Positions 1-6,548 of a DNA stretch of 19,271 nucleotides are shown here, in pieces. The DNA is taken from positions 1 to 19,271 of the forward strand of contig JACRNN010000022.1 of the NCBI GenBank assembly GCA_016234955.1, in the 5' to 3' direction. A program made the position numbers and the translations under genes. The DNA is from Deltaproteobacteria bacterium (GTDB lineage: Bacteria > Desulfobacterota > GWC2-55-46). Below the pieces are notes generated by a model. That model did no database searches. It saw only the letters and a program-made list of their open reading frames with translations, and was not told where the DNA came from. Numbering within the stretch: position 1 is the first letter of the stretch; every line of letters starts with the position of its first letter.

Positions 1-69
1 CAGGCAAAGGGCAAGGCCACCCTCAGGAATTACGAGTTCAAGATATTCAATTATACGGAACCGGAATGA
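1..69 (+). CDS. C-terminal end of an unidentified protein (5' end outside window)
   Basis: An open frame runs from the first base to a TGA at 67-69 and encodes 22 residues ending in KIFNYTEPE. Too little is present to name the family. The TGA overlaps the ATG of the next gene as ATGA, the usual sign of translational coupling, so this is probably the real end of an upstream gene in the same operon. No signal, membrane segment or catalytic motif can be seen in the fragment. Confidence 0.55.
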   Translation, partial: QAKGKATLRNYEFKIFNYTEPE

Positions 70-359
70 AATCGAGGAAGAGATCGATAACGGCCGAGTC
101 CAGCATCAAGACGCAGAAAACAAGCCCTGTTACGCAAACCGCGCCCGGAAGGGACGTATCCGCCGCCCTGGCGCCGGAACGGAGGGAGCGGGAGTTTTTC
201 AATAAGAACGAATATGTCCTGGACTGGCTCGCCGGAGAGGAGCGGAAGATATTATCCCCGCTCCCCGACATGGAAAAGAGGCTCGACACGCTCCTGACCA
301 CCCTCCATAAGGAGAGAAAAAACGTGCTTCAGTTCAAGATAAAACAGAGCAAGCCCTGA
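66..359 (+). CDS. Small hypothetical protein, 97 aa
   Basis: I do not recognise this protein. It is hydrophilic, without cysteine, signal peptide or membrane segment. Residues 1-40 are Ser/Thr/Lys-rich and probably disordered. Residues 40-97 look helical and charged, with alternating Glu/Lys/Arg and hydrophobic Leu/Met positions, compatible with a short coiled coil or binding helix. The start is supported by an ATGA overlap with the preceding frame, so it is likely translated by coupling with the upstream gene. An opposite-strand frame covering the same region lacks an SD-like site and is a shadow. The gene closes its operon: the next gene, pyrE, lies about 240 bases away and has its own candidate promoter. 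Confidence 0.6.
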   Translation: MKSRKRSITAESSIKTQKTSPVTQTAPGRDVSAALAPERREREFFNKNEYVLDWLAGEERKILSPLPDMEKRLDTLLTTLHKERKNVLQFKIKQSKP

Positions 360-419
360 AAACGGATAAAAACGCCGCGCCGCCCTCAACCCCTCCCCAA
401 CCTCCAGGCAAGAATTGAC

Positions 420-448
420 TTGATAGAGCCGTAAAAAAAATATATTAT
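420..448 (+). promoter_or_regulatory. Candidate sigma-70 promoter for pyrE
   Basis: TTGATA at 420-425 and TATTAT at 443-448 are separated by exactly 17 bases, inside an AT-rich patch in otherwise GC-rich DNA. Transcription would start near 455 and give a leader of about 150 nt before pyrE, which contains one dispersed repeat copy (534-553). No PyrR-type attenuator or poly-U hairpin is obvious in this leader. Confidence 0.5.
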
Positions 449-533
449 ATTGAAATAGCTACCCGTTTTAATCGAGCCAGGCCCGCTCCGGTGGACTTTT
501 GCGGCGGTATACCAGGACGCAGGGCAGTCCGTT

Positions 534-553
534 GAACATGCATAGCGAGCGCG
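534..553 (+). repeat. Dispersed repeat GAACATGCATAGCGAGCGC, copy 1
   Basis: The 19-base string GAACATGCATAGCGAGCGC occurs here, again at 11272-11290, and in reverse orientation at 1659-1678. The other two copies lie beside a CCGCGG-type hairpin; this one does not. It lies in the pyrE leader, about 50 bases upstream of the start codon. Confidence 0.75.
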
Positions 554-602
554 AACGATTACAAAAATCCGGTACAAGCCGTAAACATAAGGAGAGACGC
601 AG

Positions 603-1268
603 ATGGACCTGGACTATCAGATAATGGATCAGGACTTCAAAAAGGAACTGCTGGACATACTCTACGCGAAATCATTCCGCTACGACCCGGCAAAGGGGTT
701 CACGCTCGCGAGCGGAAAAAAGAGCGACGTCTACATCGACGCCAAAAAGACGGTCTTGAGCTCGCACGCGATGGAGCTTGTCGGGTTCGCCTTCTTTCAG
801 CTCCTGAAGCTCGCGCCAGTGGACGCCATAGGGGGGCTCACGCTCGGGGCCGACCCGATCGCTTACGCCGCGGCGCTGGTGTCCACCATGCACGGGAAGT
901 ATATGGACGCCTTCATAGTGCGAAAGGAGCCCAAGGGCCACGGCACCCAGCAGTGGATAGAGGGCAGCCTCCAGGACGGGGTGGACGTGGTGGTGGTCGA
1001 AGACGTCGTCACCACCGGCGGCTCGGCGATAACGGCCGTTAAAAGGGTCAGGGAGGCCGGCTACAACGTAAGGCAGGTCCTGGCGCTCGTTGACAGGGAA
1101 GAGGGCGGCAAGGAGAACATCGAGAAAGAGACCGGCTGCAAGTTCTACGCGCTCTTCACCAAGTCCGACTTCCTCGAACTCCACGAAAAGAACGAGAAGA
1201 AGAAGGAGGCCGAGGCGAAAAAGGCCGAGACAAAAAAGGGCAAGCCCGATGAAAGGCCGTTTTTTTAG
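603..1268 (+). CDS. pyrE: Orotate phosphoribosyltransferase
   Basis: PyrE joins orotate to PRPP, giving orotidine 5'-monophosphate, the fifth step of cytoplasmic UMP synthesis. The protein has 221 residues. The PRPP-binding loop VVVVEDVVTTGGSA is at about 129-142, and the flexible catalytic loop RKEPKGHGT at about 107-115. ASGKKSDVYID near 36-46 matches the orotate-binding N-terminal part. The ATG at 603 is chosen because AAGGAGAG lies a few bases upstream. The last 30 residues, after the FTKSDFLEL strand, form a Lys/Glu/Ala-rich tail not usual for the enzyme. The final FF and stop codon fall in a T-run that belongs to a dispersed repeat (see 1260-1470). pyrF follows after 430 bases; a terminator between them suggests separate transcripts. 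Confidence 0.95.
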   Translation: MDLDYQIMDQDFKKELLDILYAKSFRYDPAKGFTLASGKKSDVYIDAKKTVLSSHAMELVGFAFFQLLKLAPVDAIGGLTLGADPIAYAAALVSTMHGKYMDAFIVRKEPKGHGTQQWIEGSLQDGVDVVVVEDVVTTGGSAITAVKRVREAGYNVRQVLALVDREEGGKENIEKETGCKFYALFTKSDFLELHEKNEKKKEAEAKKAETKKGKPDERPFF

Positions 1269-1470
1269 CGGGCCGCTGAAAGAGTTTTCTGGGGGAAACT
1301 TTCTGTAGAAAGGTTTCCCCCAGACCCCCTTCAAAGATTTATAGTTGCCGGGGATACCCTCCCCTGTTTTATCGGGGAGGGTATCCCCGGCAGAAACTGT
1401 AAATCCTTGAAGAAGGTTTGAGAGAGGCTCTTTACAAAAAGGTTCTCTCAAAAGACTTTTTCAGCGCCCT
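1260..1470. repeat. About 200-bp imperfect palindromic element (MITE-like)
   Basis: Centred at about 1369. The core is a perfect inverted repeat with 18-base arms (1347-1364 and 1374-1391) and a 9-base loop. Outside it, the sequence from 1275 inward aligns with the reverse complement of the sequence from 1465 inward over about 67 bases, with many matches and few gaps. Each outer arm also folds on itself (about 1289-1324 and 1421-1450). The left edge, AGCGGGCCGCTGAAA, recurs with two changes at 8225-8239, and GGCCGCTGAAA recurs reversed near 13243-13253. The element overlaps the pyrE stop codon and precedes the pyrE terminator, so it would be transcribed. No transposase frame is inside. Confidence 0.75.
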
Positions 1471-1493
1471 GCCAAGACCACTGTCCTCTATCG

Positions 1494-1525
1494 CTTCGCC
1501 CTCCTATTGGAGGGCGAAGTTTTTT
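1494..1525 (+). terminator. Rho-independent terminator of pyrE
   Basis: Perfect 11-base arms CTTCGCCCTCC (1494-1504) and GGAGGGCGAAG (1509-1519) with a TATT loop are followed directly by six T. It lies 226 bases after the pyrE stop, so the whole palindromic element is included in the pyrE mRNA 3' end. Confidence 0.88.
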
Positions 1526-1600
1526 ATACGCTGTGCAAAATGGCCTTATAAGACCCTCCCCCTTGTCCCCTCCTGTCGAGGCAACACAACACGGTAGGAT

Positions 1601-1633
1601 GGTAGGATGGGTTGAGCGTAGCGAAGCCCATCA
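1601..1633 (+). repeat. REP-like repeat, copy 1
   Basis: GGTAGGATGGGTTGAGCG followed by an AGCGAAGCCCATCA segment forms a short hairpin (GATGGGTT against AGCCCATC with a G-T pair). A copy differing at one base is at 2492-2524. The first ten bases, GGTAGGATGG, are also partly doubled just before (1593-1602). Similar short hairpin repeats are widespread between genes in many proteobacteria. Confidence 0.75.
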
Positions 1634-1640
1634 TTGCTCT

Positions 1641-1678
1641 GCGGCAAGCCGCGGGCCTCGCGCTCGCTATGCATGTTC
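1641..1678 (-). repeat. Composite repeat: CCGCGG hairpin plus GAACATGC motif, copy 2
   Basis: GCGGCAAGCCGC (1641-1652) is a small palindrome. It is followed by the reverse complement of the GAACATGCATAGCGAGCGC repeat (1659-1678). The same two parts occur together at 11272-11315 in the opposite orientation. The element lies immediately before the ribosome binding site of pyrF. Confidence 0.7.
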
Positions 1679-1697
1679 ATTTGAGAAAAGGATTCGA

Positions 1698-2447
1698 ATG
1701 ACAGACCGGTTATCTCCCGTGGACAGGATCGTATTCGCGCTCGACCTCCCTACGCTCGACGAGGCCGTAAGATACGTCAATCTCTTGAGGAATCACGTCG
1801 GGGTATTCAAGATCGGCCTTGAGCTCTTTTGCGCGTGCGGCCCGGCGGTCGTGCATGCGGTGAACGAGAGGAGCAAAGGCGCGGGCGTATTCCTCGACCT
1901 GAAGTTCCACGATATACCCGCGACAGTCAGGGGCGCGATAAGGAGCGCGTCGGCGCTCAAGGCGCGGTTCATAACCGTGCACTGCGACGAGGGCCGCGGC
2001 CTCCTGAAGGCGGCGGTGGAGGGCAGCGCCTCAGGGACCAGGGTGCTCGGGGTAACGGTACTTACGTCCCTCTCCAGGGAAGACTTTACCGATGCGGGCA
2101 TAGACGCCTCCCGGTTCTCTGAACCGGCGGACCTGGTCATGCACAGGGCGCGTCTTGCGAGGCTTGCCGGGTGCGCCGGGGTCGTCTGCTCCGGGCTTGA
2201 GGTTGGGGCGGTAAAGAAGGAGTTCGGCCCGGACTTCCTAACGGTGACGCCGGGGATAAGGAGCGCAGGGGAAGACAAGGGCGACCAGAAGCGCACCGTC
2301 ACCCCGTATGAGGCCGTTTACAACGGCGCGGACTATATAGTGGTGGGCAGGCCGATAAGAAACGCCCCGGACCCGGTAAAGGCGGCTGATTCGATAGCAG
2401 GGGAGATAGAGAGGGCGCTTAGGGACAGGGAGGGGAAAGGCGTATAA
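1698..2447 (+). CDS. pyrF: Orotidine 5'-phosphate decarboxylase
   Basis: PyrF decarboxylates OMP to UMP, the last step of the pathway begun by pyrE just upstream. The product has 249 residues and a TIM-barrel pattern. The catalytic Asp-Lys-x-x-Asp signature is in FLDLKFHDIPATV (D67, K69, D72), with the phosphate-binding parts TPGIR and VVGRPI near the C-terminus. The ATG at 1698 follows GAGAAAAGGA and begins the family-like MTDRLSPVDRIVFALD. The frame is open back to 1533, but that extension is translated repeat DNA and is rejected as coding. Length agrees with the group I bacterial family. The gene probably needs its own promoter because a terminator separates it from pyrE; I see no clear one. 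Confidence 0.95.
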   Translation: MTDRLSPVDRIVFALDLPTLDEAVRYVNLLRNHVGVFKIGLELFCACGPAVVHAVNERSKGAGVFLDLKFHDIPATVRGAIRSASALKARFITVHCDEGRGLLKAAVEGSASGTRVLGVTVLTSLSREDFTDAGIDASRFSEPADLVMHRARLARLAGCAGVVCSGLEVGAVKKEFGPDFLTVTPGIRSAGEDKGDQKRTVTPYEAVYNGADYIVVGRPIRNAPDPVKAADSIAGEIERALRDREGKGV

Positions 2448-2491
2448 GTTATAACCTAATCAACCTTAAGAAAGAGGTGCTTCTTGAGCCC

Positions 2492-2524
2492 GGTAGGATG
2501 GGTTGAGCGAAGCGAAGCCCATCA
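2492..2524 (+). repeat. REP-like repeat, copy 2
   Basis: Second copy of the GGTAGGATGGGTTGAGCG repeat, identical to 1601-1633 except for one base in the middle. It lies between the convergent ends of pyrF and higA and may fold into a hairpin in both transcripts. Confidence 0.75.
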
Positions 2525-2538
2525 ATTCAACCCGCCCA

Positions 2539-2853
2539 TCACGCCACGTTCCTGCGCGATTTGCCGTAGGGTTTTATGCGTTCAAGCATTCCGGGTTTTC
2601 TGGCGCTTATCCTGTAGATGTCATACTGGTTTTGAAGATTAAGCCACAACTCGGGGGATGTCCCGAAATACCTCGATAGCTTTATAGCCATCTCCGGACT
2701 TATATTCCTCTTTTCGTTCACTATCTCGTTTACGGTCCTGAAGGTCGTATTGACCTCTTTTGCCAGACGGGTCTGAGACAGCCCCAGAGGCTTCAGGAAA
2801 TCCTCATCCAATATCTTTCCGGGATGCGTCGGCTCTCTTTTAAGGTTATGCAT
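2539..2853 (-). CDS. higA: HigA-type antitoxin (XRE family)
   Basis: The 104-residue protein has the HigA layout. It opens with a REPTHPGKILDEDFLKPLGLS segment in which HPG and the Leu-rich stretch are typical. A helix-turn-helix follows at about 25-60 (SQTRLAKEVNTTFRTVNEIV, then NEKRNISPEMAIKLSRYFGT), then the SPELWLNLQNQYDI signature. It should bind and neutralise the toxin encoded just upstream and repress the shared promoter through the palindrome at 3160-3178. The toxin stop and antitoxin start are 14 bases apart, consistent with one transcript. The toxin-first order is characteristic of higBA. I see no damage to the domain. Confidence 0.92.
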   Translation of the reverse strand: MHNLKREPTHPGKILDEDFLKPLGLSQTRLAKEVNTTFRTVNEIVNEKRNISPEMAIKLSRYFGTSPELWLNLQNQYDIYRISARKPGMLERIKPYGKSRRNVA

Positions 2854-2867
2854 AGTTATCTCCTGGC

Positions 2868-3149
2868 TTAGTGGTAATCGACTATCGCCACATCATATGC
2901 GTCGGAATCAACAAATCTGAATACTATCCTGTATTGATCGTTTATCCTTATGCTGTATTTGCCTTCGTGCCCGCCCTTTAATTGTTCCAGCCTGTTGCCG
3001 GGCGGAGTTTTTAAATCCTTGAGCCCTGTTGCCGCGTTCAAATAATCCAGCTTTCTGAGCCCTATCTTGCAGACAGCCGGGGGGAGTTTCCTGCTTTTAC
3101 CCGTAGAATACAGATTGGCGGTTTCCCTGTCGGCAAAGGATTTAATCAT
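2868..3149 (-). CDS. higB: HigB-type toxin (RelE/ParE superfamily mRNA interferase)
   Basis: The 93-residue protein begins MIKSFADRETANLYSTGKSRKLP and ends with a DQYRIVFRFVDSDAYDVAIVDYH segment. This matches HigB/RelE-fold toxins that cut mRNA on the ribosome. Basic and aromatic residues of the presumed active face are present (K and R at 17-21, R in YRIVFRF, terminal DYH). The length and toxin-antitoxin order fit the family. The ATG at 3149 has no SD sequence. The -10 element at 3158-3163 is so close that transcription would begin one or two bases before the ATG, so the mRNA may be leaderless. Activity has not been shown. Confidence 0.9.
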   Translation of the reverse strand: MIKSFADRETANLYSTGKSRKLPPAVCKIGLRKLDYLNAATGLKDLKTPPGNRLEQLKGGHEGKYSIRINDQYRIVFRFVDSDAYDVAIVDYH

Positions 3150-3157
3150 GTTATTAC

Positions 3158-3186
3158 ACTATAACACCTAATGTTATAAAAGGCAA
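3158..3186 (-). promoter_or_regulatory. higBA promoter with palindromic operator
   Basis: On the minus strand TTGCCT (3186-3181), 17 bases, then TATAGT (3163-3158). The inverted repeat TATAACA (3160-3166) / TGTTATA (3172-3178), with a 5-base spacer, covers the spacer and the -10 element. This is where a HigA dimer would block RNA polymerase, giving the usual autoregulation. The predicted start of transcription is at or next to the higB ATG. Confidence 0.7.
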
Positions 3187-3205
3187 GGGGATTTGCACAG
3201 CCCCA

Positions 3206-3236
3206 TAGGATGCGCTTCGTTCCTCAGCGCATCGTT
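3206..3236 (-). repeat. Hairpin repeat with GATGCGCTGAGGAACGA core, copy 1
   Basis: Arms GATGCGCT (3209-3216) and AGCGCATC (3226-3233) are perfect with a 9-base loop. On the minus strand it reads GATGCGCTGAGGAACGA. The same core occurs on the plus strand at 14600-14616. It lies between the higBA promoter and the 3' end of the M23 gene, where it could also stabilise the end of the ubi-operon transcript. Confidence 0.65.
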
Positions 3237-3338
3237 CGCGTTAGTGCACGGGCGAGTACGGGCTTTTTCTTTTGGGGACTTTCCTAAGCCTTCAAGGTAT
3301 AACCGCACAGTCAGGTGGCCTTTCCTCCATATCCCCCC

Positions 3339-4262
3339 TCACTCCCGCGCCGTAATAATGCCGTTCATCACTGGGAAATATCCGTTAAAGAGGATCGGCA
3401 CGCCTTCGCCGCCGGGGATAAGCTCTTTTGTGGCCTGGATGTGGAGGTGCGGCTCCATGGAGTTCCCGGAATTTCCCACGTTGCCGAGCGGTTCACCCGC
3501 CTTTACGTTGTCCCCCTTGCCTGCGTGCAGGCTGTTGCCCATCATGTGCGCGATAAGCACATAGACCCCCTTGCAGTTGATGATGACGTGGTTGCCGGCC
3601 GGGTTGTCCTTATAATTGCCCTTGTCCCTGGGGTCATCCGGCGCGCCGTCGGACGACCTCACGACCATGCCGTCGCACGGGCTGTAGACCGTATCCCCGA
3701 AGATGGCGTAGCTCGAGAGTTTTTTCGGGAAAAGGCCGTTGGCGCGGTTCCCGTATAAGTTGAGCTTCACCAGGTCGACGGCGTACCTCTGTGAGGACTT
3801 GAATCCGTGGAAGGCGTTGAGAAGAAAGCCCGACCCTCCCTGCATGACGTAATATCTCCCGTTTTTCAAGGGGAAGGAGAGCTCCACCGGCTCCCCGGTG
3901 TAGTAGCGGCCTTTTATCGCGACAGCGCAGAGGAATATGAACAGGAAGAGGAGGGCGGCCTTTATCGGCCCGGACTTGCCGTCTCTTTTTACGCGCGAGA
4001 ATATGGAGCGGCGCTTGAGCCTGTAATGGGACTTCAAGACCGCGAGCAGATAAAAGAAGACCGCGGCGTATTTGAGGTAGTAGCTGAGAAATAGCCACTG
4101 TCCCGCAAGGAGGATGAAGAGCAGTGCCGTCCCGGCCACGCCGGCGCTCAGGAAGAGGCCGGCCCTGTTCGCGCAATTCTGCTTCCATAGCCAGCGTATC
4201 GAGGCCGCGCAGAGCCCAACGGTAAGGAACGCCAGAAATCCTATGAAAAGCCTGGTAAGCAT
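3339..4262 (-). CDS. Membrane-anchored M23-family metallopeptidase
   Basis: The 307-residue protein has three or four hydrophobic segments in its first half (about 4-25, 36-60, 62-78, 101-117). A soluble LytM-like domain follows, probably outside the cytoplasmic membrane. The C-terminal zinc motif HLHIQ (H272, H274) and the preceding AHM histidine (H239) are clear, as is the GDNVKAGEPLGNVGNSGNS loop. The first metal site is unusual: D163 is present in QRYAVDL, but arginine occupies the place of the usual HxxxD histidine, and H152 may substitute as in related QRYA-type M23 proteins. Such enzymes usually cut peptidoglycan cross-bridges. It is the last gene of the ubi operon, 33 bases after ubiG. 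A link to quinone synthesis is not evident. Confidence 0.85.
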   Translation of the reverse strand: MLTRLFIGFLAFLTVGLCAASIRWLWKQNCANRAGLFLSAGVAGTALLFILLAGQWLFLSYYLKYAAVFFYLLAVLKSHYRLKRRSIFSRVKRDGKSGPIKAALLFLFIFLCAVAIKGRYYTGEPVELSFPLKNGRYYVMQGGSGFLLNAFHGFKSSQRYAVDLVKLNLYGNRANGLFPKKLSSYAIFGDTVYSPCDGMVVRSSDGAPDDPRDKGNYKDNPAGNHVIINCKGVYVLIAHMMGNSLHAGKGDNVKAGEPLGNVGNSGNSMEPHLHIQATKELIPGGEGVPILFNGYFPVMNGIITARE

Positions 4263-4295
4263 CTGTCAGGGTCCTGTGAAAATCGGCGTTTTCCG

Positions 4296-4985
4296 CTATC
4301 GCCTCTTCCTCGCGTACCCGAGGTAATTTACCGAGGTATCCGCCGAGATCTTGAACTCGAGCCTCAAGGGGTCGTAGCTCATCCCCTTGAGCTCCATGAC
4401 CTCGGCGTTATTCCCCTCGAGTATCTTTTTAAGTGCAGAGGGCCTTACGAACCTCTTCCAGTCGTGCGTCCCTCGCGGGACCATGCCGAGCACGTCTTCG
4501 GCCACGAAGATAGCGAGCATCCGGGCCTTGAAGGTCCTGTTTATCGTGCCGAAGAAAAAAAGCCCCCCGCTTTTCAACATCGAAAGCGAGTCCCGTAAAA
4601 AACCTTCGAGGTCGTCGACGTGTTCGAGCACCTCGGCGCAGACGATAATGTCAAAGGCGCCCAAGTCTTGCTTAACGAGCCGGGACGGCGTAGAGACAAG
4701 GTAATCTATCCCAAGCCCGGAAGAAGCGGCGTGCTTCTTAGCGGCGTCTATGGCCACGGGTGAGAGGTCTATGCCCGTGACACAGGCCCCCGCCCTGGCG
4801 AATTCCTCCGAGAGGAGCCCCCCTCCGCAGCCTATGTCAAGCACCCTCTTGCCTTTTAGCTCCCCGGCCCTCGAGGAGAAGTAGCCGAACCGGAGCGGGT
4901 TTATCCTGTGGAGCGAGAAGAGCCTGCCCGCGGGGTTCCACCACTCCTCAGCGTATTTTTCAAATTTATCGGTCTCTGTGGTCAT
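4296..4985 (-). CDS. ubiG: UbiG-type 3-demethylubiquinone/polyprenyl-catechol O-methyltransferase
   Basis: The 229-residue class I SAM methyltransferase has motif I VLDIGCGGG at 48-56, the acidic ribose-binding residue in GIDLSP (D73) and motif II-like FDIIVCAEVLEHV. The N-terminus is diagnostic for UbiG: FEKYAEEWWNPAGRLFSLHRINPLR, followed later by GTHDWKRFVRPSAL. In known systems UbiG performs both O-methylations of the quinone ring. The gene begins 12 bases after ubiD and is cotranscribed with ubiD, ubiA and a chorismate lyase-like gene, which strongly supports quinone synthesis. An amphipathic segment between motifs (ARMLAIFVAEDVLGMVP) fits the membrane-associating region of the family. 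Confidence 0.93.
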   Translation of the reverse strand: MTTETDKFEKYAEEWWNPAGRLFSLHRINPLRFGYFSSRAGELKGKRVLDIGCGGGLLSEEFARAGACVTGIDLSPVAIDAAKKHAASSGLGIDYLVSTPSRLVKQDLGAFDIIVCAEVLEHVDDLEGFLRDSLSMLKSGGLFFFGTINRTFKARMLAIFVAEDVLGMVPRGTHDWKRFVRPSALKKILEGNNAEVMELKGMSYDPLRLEFKISADTSVNYLGYARKRR

Positions 4986-4997
4986 AGCTTATTTTTC

Positions 4998-6455
4998 CTA
5001 CTCAACCCCGTACTCCTTCCACCGTCTGTCCACAAGCGCCACGACCTCCTTGTCCATCTCCATCTTCTCCCCCCACTTGCGCGTTACCTCCGGCGCTGAC
5101 TTCATCGTCGCGTCTATGCCCATCTTGCTGCCGAGGTGCTCGATTGGGGACGAAAAATCGAGGTAGTCAATCGGGGTGTTCTCTATGATGACCGTGTCCC
5201 TCTTCGGGTCGACCCTCGTTGATACGGCCCAGACGACGTCGGCCCAGTTGTTGACGTCGATGTCGTCGTCGACGACGATAATGTACTTTACGTACATGAA
5301 CTGCTTGAGTATCCCCCATATGCCCATCATCAGCCTCCTGGCGTGGCCGGGGTACTCCTTTTTTATCGACACCACGGCGATCCTGTACGAGACCGCCTCC
5401 ATGGGGAGGCTGAAGTCGACCACCTCGGGGAACTGGAGTTTCAGGGAGGGCAGGTAGAGCCTGTTGAGCACCGCTCCGATGACGGCGTCCTCCTTGGGGG
5501 GCCTGCCGGTGATGGTGGTGAGGTAGAGCGGGTCCTTCCTGTGGGTTATGGCCTTGAGGCGGAATACCGGGAACGGCTCCTGCGCGTTATAGTACCCGGT
5601 ATGGTCGCCGAACGGGCCTTCCGTCCCGACCTCTCCGTGGCGTATCTCCCCTTCGAGGACTATCTCGGCGGAGGCCGGGACTTTAAGAGGCACGGTCTTG
5701 CACTCAACCAACTCGATCGATTTCTTCCTCAGCACGCCCGCGAAGTGGTACTCGCCTACGTCCTCGGGCACCGGAGTGACCGCGGAGATGATCGTGGCCG
5801 GGTCGCACCCTATAACTACGGCCACGGGCATTGTCCGGCCCTCTTTTTCCCAGAGCCTCTGGTGCGCGGCGCCCCCCCGGTGCCTGAGCCACCGCATTAT
5901 CAGCCTTTTCCCGTCGAGGTACTGCATCCTGTAGACCCCGACGTTGTACGGCCCGCCTGTTGGGCTTTGGGTCACAACCAGCGGCCAGGTGATGAGCGGG
6001 GCAACGTCCTTTGGCCAGCACTTTATTATCGGGAGCATGGAGAGGTCGGCCTCGTCCCCGATGCGCGCCACTTCCTGGCAGGGACCTGTCCTCACGGTCT
6101 TGGGGCCGAGGGTGAGGACCTTGCCGAAAAACGGTATCTTTTTTATGGCGTCCCAGAGGCCGTCCGGGGGCTGGGGCCTCTGGAGCAAGGCTATGAACTC
6201 CCCTATCTCTTTGAGCTCATCTTCCTCCACCCCGAGCCCAAGGGCTACCCGCTCCTTTGTGCCGAAGAGGTTGCCTACTATCGGGATGCCATGCCCCTTC
6301 ACCTTTTCGAAGAGCACGGCAGGGCCGCCTCTTTTGACGAGCCTGTCCTGGACCTCGGCCACTTCGAGGTTCGGGTCGACCTCGGCGTTTATTTTTTTTA
6401 AGAGCCCCTTTTTTTCCAGCGCGTGGAGGAATTCCCTCAGGTCGTTATAGTGCAT
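4998..6455 (-). CDS. ubiD: UbiD-family prenylated-FMN-dependent decarboxylase
   Basis: The 485-residue protein has the usual UbiD length. Prenyl-FMN and metal-binding parts are visible: NVGVYRMQ (171-178), RWLRHRGGAAHQ (188-199), a conserved ECKTVPL strand, and EGPFGDHTGYY (279-289). It probably removes the carboxyl group of the prenylated 4-hydroxybenzoate made by UbiA, encoded by the next upstream gene. The enzyme needs prenylated FMN from UbiX, which is not in this window. The ATG at 6455 follows an AAAGAAGA stretch. Other UbiD relatives act in menaquinone (MqnL-type) or aromatic acid decarboxylation. The operon with ubiA, ubiG and a chorismate lyase-like gene points to the ubiquinone-type role. 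Confidence 0.93.
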   Translation of the reverse strand: MHYNDLREFLHALEKKGLLKKINAEVDPNLEVAEVQDRLVKRGGPAVLFEKVKGHGIPIVGNLFGTKERVALGLGVEEDELKEIGEFIALLQRPQPPDGLWDAIKKIPFFGKVLTLGPKTVRTGPCQEVARIGDEADLSMLPIIKCWPKDVAPLITWPLVVTQSPTGGPYNVGVYRMQYLDGKRLIMRWLRHRGGAAHQRLWEKEGRTMPVAVVIGCDPATIISAVTPVPEDVGEYHFAGVLRKKSIELVECKTVPLKVPASAEIVLEGEIRHGEVGTEGPFGDHTGYYNAQEPFPVFRLKAITHRKDPLYLTTITGRPPKEDAVIGAVLNRLYLPSLKLQFPEVVDFSLPMEAVSYRIAVVSIKKEYPGHARRLMMGIWGILKQFMYVKYIIVVDDDIDVNNWADVVWAVSTRVDPKRDTVIIENTPIDYLDFSSPIEHLGSKMGIDATMKSAPEVTRKWGEKMEMDKEVVALVDRRWKEYGVE

Positions 6456-6548
6456 CTCTGTCTTCTTTCGATTTGAGTTCTTGCGGGTATAATCGCCGTG
6501 GCCGCCGCGGGTTTCCGGTTCAGCCCTTTGGGATGTATATTTACAGTT

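Noticed and set aside
672..1451. 259-codon minus-strand frame opposite pyrE
   Set aside because: Shadow of pyrE extended through the palindromic element; no recognisable protein.
1533..1697. N-terminal extension of pyrF from an ATG at 1533
   Set aside because: The extension translates the REP-like and GAACATGC repeats, lacks an SD, and the conserved protein begins at 1698 behind a good SD.
5343..6401. Long plus-strand frame of 352 codons opposite ubiD
   Set aside because: It is the complement of a strongly conserved gene; high GC codons keep the opposite frame open. No SD or domain is seen.
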